A stretch of 64,000 bases of DNA from Paraspadella gotoi (lineage: Eukaryota; Chaetognatha), in contig CM119264.1 in assembly GCA_051294375.1 (NCBI GenBank), positions 26,632,008 through 26,696,007 of the forward strand, in the 5' to 3' direction. Under the pieces are notes generated by a model, which saw only the letters and a program-made list of their open reading frames with translations, did not search any database and had not been told where the DNA came from. The position numbers and the translations under genes were made by a program. Shown here one piece after another: positions 58,222-64,000 of the stretch. The number at the start of each line of letters is the position of its first letter. Within the stretch, counting starts at the first letter, position 1.

Positions 58222-58231
58222 GTCACGTGAC
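58222..58231. promoter_or_regulatory. Palindromic E-box GTCACGTGAC
   Basis: A perfect 10-bp palindrome matching the bHLH-Zip (USF/TFE/Myc-type) site lies in a 150-bp GC-rich patch directly after the duplicated region, with CAGCGCCATCTGCC nearby. It could be part of a promoter, but no start site or gene can be tied to it. Confidence 0.3.
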
Positions 58232-60117
58232 CGGGTAATTGCCCAGCGTCTCCCAGCGCCATCTGCCAACGTCGTCTGAATTTGTTTTTTTATTTGCTTT
58301 TTGAAAAGACGCGCCTCTCTTCACGGGTCATTCCGCCTTCCTGTCCGTTTTTTTTTCCCGTAACTTTATTTGCCGCCGTCCTCTGTTGCTTTTATGTTTG
58401 CCGTTCGTTCTCAGCTGCATCTGCCCGCATCGTCTGCTTTTGCTTTTATAAACTCCTTTCTTTGTTGCTTCGTCGGTCGGCTTGGCTTACGGACGCTCTA
58501 ATCATCTGCCTTAGACTTAATATATCACATGTATGTTCACCGTTGAAAATCTTCCAAATTTTTTTTTTAGAAGTTTGTGTTTTATTAAAACTTTTTATTC
58601 CAATTTTAATTTTTGGTGGCTTAAAACCCTTCATCTTCTTACATTATTAGAAATCAATTGTCAGTTATAAGTTTCGGCTATCAGCTAATTCTTAACAAAA
58701 GCAGAACCTAATCTTCAAATAAATTCGTTTCCTATACTCGCTCACAACTTTCCTTTTTCATTCTTATTTCAAATCTTCTTTCTTTTTCTCCTTTTATAAG
58801 CTTCATTCCATTTCTCCCTTTCCCTCAAAAAGTCCTTGAGGGTTGAACGACCCGTCCCAGTCATCATCTCTTTTATTTTTTCACTCCTTTCACCCTTTGG
58901 CTAATATCATCAACATTCTCCGCCTCATCATTTTCCTCCTCCTCCTCCTCCTCTTCCTTTTCCTACTCCATCATTTCCTTCCATCCCCTTTCTCTCCCCC
59001 CCTCTATCTCCCTCCCCATCTCTCTTTCTCTCTTCTTTCACATATCGCACGTTGTTCGCCCACTTATGCTCGATCCTTTACTCGAGCGTAGGATAATCCC
59101 TTTTCCCATTTTTCCCACGATGAAAACGATTTTTAGTTTCCTCCCTCCAGCCTCGTTCCTACTTTCCTTTTCCTCCTCGACACAAGCCCGGTTTTCTCGA
59201 ATAATCTTTCCTACTCTTTTCTTTTTCCTACCTTTTTTATTACACGCCCCGCTCTCGTTTCCTCTCTTTTCCTTTTCTAATCCGACTAGTTTTTTCGATC
59301 TCCCTATTTTTCTTTCACCTTTCACAAGCAACATCCCTGACAAGCTCTTCCCTCCTTTCATTTTTGCTCAGTCTTTATCCTTTTTCCTTTCTGTCACACC
59401 CTCTATATTTTTCCTTTCCTACCACCCCCCCTCTCATCCATCCCGCTCTCCCACCCCCTCGCGTTGAGCGCCATCCGCAAATGACGTTTCCTTTTGTATC
59501 CTCGAGAAACAAAAGATCAGCTCTCGATTCTCAACGCGAAAAACAAAACGAGTTCGAACTTCGAACCCGAACGAGCGAACCTGCCCTCCAGCATGCCAAC
59601 CGAACGTGGAGCCAGTTTGCCATCCAAATCATGAAGACCGTCCCAATGAATTGAAGCGCATGGTTTGCCACTTCAATGAGACAAAGCTCTGCCAGTTGCA
59701 TGCCAGTTGCCAACAGAGTAATCTAGACTAGAGGACAGAACCCAAAAACCAGTCACCAAAATTCCCAAAAACAACCCGGTCCAATGATTCACGCTCAATT
59801 CGAAAAAAAAAAATTCATTAGTAAGGGAAATACTCCGTGGTTATTTTTATTTGCGGTTCCACCAGAGACACAAAAACATTTTCCTCCCGCCCATTTTCCA
59901 TTAGGGCAAAACCCTTTCGACACCCCCTTGCACCCAAAATCGCCTCCTTTAATGGCCACCCTATTCCGCTCTACCACTCCGCGAGGGATGTTGAGTGAGA
60001 GAGTCTGCATCATAAATCCATTATGAAAAGATTTCCGACGACCCAGAAGCCGAGGCCCTTCCGGCGAGGTTGCCGACGAACGACGAATCCCGGCCCCGGA
60101 CGCCGTTTCCGGTTCGG

Positions 60118-60119
<2 letters not shown>

Positions 60120-60192
<73 letters not shown>
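60120..60192 (+). repeat. CT microsatellite, 73 bases, perfect
   Basis: Longest uninterrupted dinucleotide tract in the window. Confidence 0.98.
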
Positions 60193-60198
<6 letters not shown>

Positions 60199-60513
60199 AT
60201 CTGACTTTATGACGTCATTTTTGTAAAACTTAAATTAACTTTCTACAATAAATCGCTAATATTTTTACTCGAGAAAAAAGATAAGAAAAAACAGAGAATA
60301 AGGAAAAACAAACTTTCCGGTGGCCGGATCCGGCTTCCGGTCCGTCCGTCCGGCGCCGGAAAACCCGAGAGGGAAATTGACGGAATCCATTATCGTTACA
60401 AGTTTCAGGTCGAGAAAAAATGAATCCTCGACTCGTTTCCCGGGACGTACAATAAAACTCGGTTTTTGCGAAAGAACGGGAACGGAGATGGCGAAACTCG
60501 GGGAAATGAGAAG

Positions 60514-60546
<33 letters not shown>

Positions 60547-61173
60547 AGGAGAAAGAGGAAGAGAGAGAGAGAGAAGAGCACCGCAGAGAGAGAATCGAGA
60601 AGAGAGAGGGTCAGGGGTAAGAAGATCTCAAATGTAACCGTATGGCTACGTTATGACAGAGATCACAGATAGAGCAGCCCGACAATGGTCGTTCTCTGTC
60701 ATCGAAATGATATTATGTTTTGGTCTCGTGCGACGCTTCGACACCGTATAGCTGCCACCGCTCCACCATTGCCTCAAACCGCGCTCGCACCTGCCTGCAT
60801 CGCCGCCTGGTCGACAGCATCCTCGCGATTCCAAGGACAAGATGCGTCTTCGTTCCTGAATATTCTTTTAACGTCTTTTTCGGTCCGTCGATCCATACGT
60901 CCGTTCGTCGTTCTGGCCGTTTCTGTCAAGCCGATTCCCAAAAGTTTTTGTCAGTTTAGTTACACACTCAAAAAGTCACTACTTAACCCGGCCGCGCTTT
61001 GCATCGTTAGATGACTTGACGTCTCTCACGTTTATGTCATTTCTGATCACTCTATTGGGGTCTCCCAGAATTTTCTTTCGATATATACAAATTTTATCTT
61101 TATTATAAACAATTGGTCGCAAAATTCCAAGATTTCTCTTCGTTTGTAATTCATAGTAATTTAATCATCTCGT

Positions 61174-61371
61174 TTAAAAGTTGGACCCACCGATTCTGAA
61201 TTTCCTACCACTCTTCCCCGATATTCCACCACTAATTTCGACGCCACTCTTGATCTGCCACTTCCTGTCACTCCACGCCATCTTCTGTTCACTCCCAACA
61301 TGTCCGCCGTCGATTTTCCGCTCGCGTCTCTCGAAAATTATGGAGTCGTCGCCTTCACCTTCGGAACTCAT
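61174..61371 (-). CDS. Candidate 65-aa ORF / first exon, unrecognised
   Basis: From the ATG at 61371 the minus strand reads MSSEGEGDDSIIFERRERKI, DGGHVGSEQKMAWSDRKWQI, KSGVEISGGISGKSGRKFRI, GGSNF and TAA. The composition is mixed and not repeat-derived. Just before the end, ATCG|GTGGGT could serve as a splice donor, so it might be a first coding exon. The opposite strand is open too. No domain recognised. Confidence 0.22.
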   Translation of the reverse strand: MSSEGEGDDSIIFERRERKIDGGHVGSEQKMAWSDRKWQIKSGVEISGGISGKSGRKFRIGGSNF

Positions 61372-61683
61372 TTCCGATGGCGCGGGATTCGTCGTCGTTG
61401 TTGTCGTTGTTATCGTTGTCCTCGTCTTTAACGAAAAGCTTTTGTGTTGATTTTGTTATTAATGTTGTTAAATTTTGTTAATGCTGACGAAGTTCCAAAT
61501 TTCCAATTTTTTTTTTTAAATAAAAAAGTGAAAAAGAATCTCCGCCGCCGCAGAAAATACTTTGCTGCGTCGTTCTCCGTAATCGCAGCAGCCTCTCCGC
61601 AATACTCAACCTGGATTCGATAGTTAACCTCCTCCTTCTGAACCCAAGACTTTAACTCTTCTGAAGAAGGCTGAACGAGGGAG

Positions 61684-61698
61684 AGAGAGAGAGGAGAG

Positions 61699-61762
<64 letters not shown>
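61684..61762 (+). repeat. GA microsatellite before direct repeat R3
   Basis: GA tract with a few breaks. The second copy of R3 is likewise preceded by GA (63534-63599). Confidence 0.93.
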
Positions 61763-61763
<1 letters not shown>

Positions 61764-61768
61764 AGAAA

Positions 61769-62168
61769 CGCTAGAATGGAAGGAAGAAAGAAAAAAAAAT
61801 GAGAAAAATGTTTAATGGCTCGTAAAAATGGTTCACTTACTCTCTGGTAGAGGGACGACGGCCACGTGCGTAAACATTTCCTCTCTACTCCTCTCACTCT
61901 CTCTCTCTCCGTTTGCTGCCTCTCGTCTTTCCTTTTCGCTGACTTCTCCTCTCTCTCTCTCTTTCTCCCTCACTGTCTATTTCTTCCCGACCTTCGGTTT
62001 ATCTCTCCACACAGGAATCAATAGAATCCTGGGGATTTGAAAGATTTCCAGTCATCCTTTAATGGCGGAAAATCTTTGGGCTTAAAAAAAGTGAAGTTGT
62101 GAGAGGAGGTGGAGGAGGAGGAGGAGGAGGAAGGAGAGAAGAGAGAGAATAAGACGATAAGGATGTAC
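61769..62168 (+). repeat. Direct repeat R3, copy 1
   Basis: About 400 bases (CGCTAGAATGGAAGGAAG to GATAAGGATGTAC) that recur in the same orientation at 63600-64000. Shared landmarks are AATGTTTAATGG, GGCCACGTGCGTAAACATTT, CCCGACCTTCGGTTTATCTC, GAATCCTGGGGATTTGAAAG and a GGA run. Differences are mostly small indels. Confidence 0.88.
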
Positions 62169-63508
62169 AGGGAGACCTAAAAACCCGGAGTGGTTGGAAG
62201 GAAGCGGTCGGGACATAAAATTAGGCGTAACCGAAAATGGTATAATGACACGGCGATGTACGCCAACCTTCCCTTATTATGTATGATGATGATGTCCTGG
62301 GGTTGCCCGCGCGCCGCCCGCGTCGCCGCGTGCCGCCCACGCGCGCCCACCCGAGCACCAGCATTGATGGTTTTCAGCTCGACTTGGTTTCCGTATTTGT
62401 TGTCGTCGTCGTTCTTTATTCTGTGGTCGTTGTCGTCGTCGTCTTTTTCGTCGTCGGTGGAACCTGAAAATGTGACGACCCATGAAAAAAAGGTTCGTTG
62501 TTATCCTAAGATTGGATCGGTTTCATGACGACGATGTTCAAAGATCGACATCAATTTCTTGCCGCGATGAAAAAAAAATTAATTCCGCGTCATATTTTCT
62601 TTTCCTGTCACACATTTTAGTTTTGTTAATATGCTCCTACTTCTAATTCTTTTTTATCTCATCCTAGTTCCTCTTTTTTATAAACGTCCTCCCACGTTCC
62701 TTTCCTTTTTCATACTTCCATATCTATCATTTTCTCCATCTTTTTCTCCCATTTTTTCACGCTCCCCTCTCTTTTTCATATTTCCCATATTTCCATATCT
62801 AACCTATCGATATTTCTCTTCCATAGTCCTTTTCCTTAACTCCCACCCTCATACTTCCCCGCTTCGAACACCGACTTTTTACAATCCTCTTCCTCTCGGC
62901 TCAATGCATCTCTGTCTCGAACTAACCACCTTACCCCCCATGTTCTTCTTTTTTTTTTTCTCTCGTCCTCTTTCTTCTTCTCTTGCCTCTTTCTTATTTT
63001 CCCGCTTTCTTCGCTCGAGTTCTCATTCCAGCTGTCTGCTGCCTTTTATGGTTCATTAACGTTATCATAATCATTATTTGTCTCTGGACTTCTCGGGGGC
63101 GGAGAGTAGAGAGAGAGAGAGAGAGAGAGAGATGAGTAGAGAGAGAGAGAGGATAGAGAGAGAGGAGAGAGGAGAAGGGAGAGAGAGAGAAGAGAGAGAG
63201 CAGAGAGAAGAGAGAGAGACTCCTGTAGAAGAGAAGAACTCTTTTTTTCCCTTTTAGAAGGAAAAACGCTTAGGCGGGACAAGGGCAGAGGAGAAGGACT
63301 AGAGAATCTCTTTTGAGAGGACGTTTGTGTTGTGAACGATTCACGAAATCACAATTTTCCAGATGAACAATAGTCGGCCAAATCATGTAATATTTCTATA
63401 AACAATAAGATAATCGGGAAAGGTGTTGCGGTTGTTAATTTCTTTCTCCTTGCCTTTCTTTCTCATCGAACTCTTTCTTTATTAATTCGCTTCTTTTTTA
63501 ATTCTCTC
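62169..63508. other. Spacer between R3 copies
   Basis: Contains a CpG-rich patch (62300-62352), GTC/GTT-type triplets (62398-62455), C/T-rich sequence (62620-63010) and GA-rich blocks (63106-63220). The ORF at 62190-62528 (plus) crosses the triplet repeat and is not convincing. No gene called. Confidence 0.55.
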
Positions 63509-63533
63509 NNNNNNNNNNNNNNNNNNNNNNNNN
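63509..63533. other. Assembly gap, 25 N, beside GA microsatellite
   Basis: CTCTC before and a 66-base GA tract after the 25-N placeholder; the switch of strand bias across the gap hints at a join of two unrelated repeat ends. Confidence 0.99.

Positions 63534-63599
<66 letters not shown>
63534..63599 (+). repeat. GA microsatellite, 66 bases
   Basis: Perfect GA tract directly after the gap, ending at R3 copy 2. Confidence 0.98.
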
Positions 63600-63602
<3 letters not shown>

Positions 63603-64000
63603 GCTAGAAATGAAGGAAGAAAGAAAAAAAATGAGAAAAAATGTTTAATGGTCCGTAAAAATGGTTCCACTTTCCTGGTAGAGGGAGACGCGGCCACGTG
63701 CGTAAACATTTCCCTCTCACTCCTCTCACTCTCTCTCTCTCCGTTTGTCTGCCTCTCGTCTTTCCTTTTCGCTGCTCTCTCTCTCTCTCTCTCTTTCTCC
63801 CTCACAGCTCTATTTCTTCCCGACCTTCGGTTTATCTCTCCACACAGGAATCTAAGAATCCTGGGGATTTGAAAGATTTCCAGTCATCCTTTAATGGGGA
63901 AAATCTTTGGGCTTAAAAAAAGTGAAGTTGTGAGAGGAGGTGGAGGAGGAGGAGGAGGAGGAGAGGAGAAGAAGAAGAGGAATAAGACGATAGGATGTAC
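63600..64000 (+). repeat. Direct repeat R3, copy 2 (runs to window end)
   Basis: Second copy of 61769-62168, same orientation, again preceded by a GA tract. It reaches the window edge at GATAGGATGTAC, so its true right end is unknown. Confidence 0.88.

Larger units (their letters stand above)
58132..61768. other. Single-copy, mostly non-coding stretch
   Basis: GC-rich start with a GTCACGTGAC palindrome (58222-58231), C/T-rich sequence (58840-59470), a 73-base CT tract (60120-60192), CCGG-rich palindromic sequence (60316-60361), GA-rich sequence (60510-60610) and the minus-strand candidate at 61174. The plus ORFs at 58282-58650 and 60685-61014 have no recognisable domain and biased composition. 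Confidence 0.55.

Noticed and set aside
58282-58650. 122-codon plus ORF (MFFYLLFEKTRLSS...)
   Set aside because: Hydrophobic composition from AT- and T-rich sequence, no domain, and an opposite frame of similar quality.
60685-61014. 109-codon plus ORF
   Set aside because: No recognisable family; three frames are partly open. It might be an old transposon scrap but nothing specific supports that.
62190-62528. 112-codon plus ORF (MVGRKRSGHKIRRN...)
   Set aside because: The second half is translation of GTC/GTT triplets and the middle of a CpG-rich patch; no conserved motif.

Overview
The window is nuclear DNA of an animal, most probably an arthropod. The evidence is dense CT/GA and CGA/TCG microsatellites, minisatellites, an internally deleted Tc1-type transposon, a tRNA-derived SINE, eukaryotic signals (TATAAATAG, AATAAA, CAG|GTAAGT) and very low gene density. 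CpG is not visibly depleted. I cannot name the species. There are no operons, ribosome binding sites, CRISPR arrays, rRNA genes or complete tRNA genes. Seventeen runs of N are present. Three of them are exactly 25 N, and many abut GA/CT repeats.

Layout. 1-3530 and 6624-10114 are two direct copies of one ~3.5 kb segment, and copy 1 runs off the left edge. Between them lies the only gene I can call with confidence, an intronless ORF with TPR-like helices and a C-terminal CCCH zinc finger (4326-5081) followed by AATAAA signals. 10115-34880 is repeat-rich, mostly non-coding sequence with most of the gaps. It holds minisatellites, a SINE inside a VNTR (28.9-29.7 kb) and three arrays at 33.4-34.8 kb, two of them sharing a 44-bp period and bZIP-type ACGTCA/TTACGTAA motifs.

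34.9-58.1 kb is a large palindrome. The left arm is 34887-44313. The right arm is its reverse complement at 44443-53172, joined across a 25-N gap, and its distal ~5 kb is repeated once more in tandem (53173-58131). Copies differ mostly by one-base insertions and deletions, which looks like uncorrected long-read gap filling or separately assembled haplotypes. One difference is biological: a 633-bp Tc1-like element with a TA duplication sits in the left arm only, and the right arm keeps the empty site.

Comparing the noisy copies recovers coding signal that no single copy shows fully. A ~150-codon exon appears in three copies (39471-39955, 48200-48666, 53188-53646). In the left arm it lies on the same strand as a TATA box (35517) and two further exon-like stretches (40861-41104, 42643-42866), so a multi-exon locus there is possible. 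In the 5' direct repeat, copy 2 preserves a clean short frame, MDEEEEAAEAES plus poly-Ala (7635-7757), abutting a hairpin element. 58.1-64 kb is low in genes and ends in another direct repeat (61769-62168 and 63600-64000).

I found no previously undescribed biological system. The most useful observations are the filled and empty Tc1 site, the hidden three-copy exon, and evidence that much of the duplication may be an assembly product.
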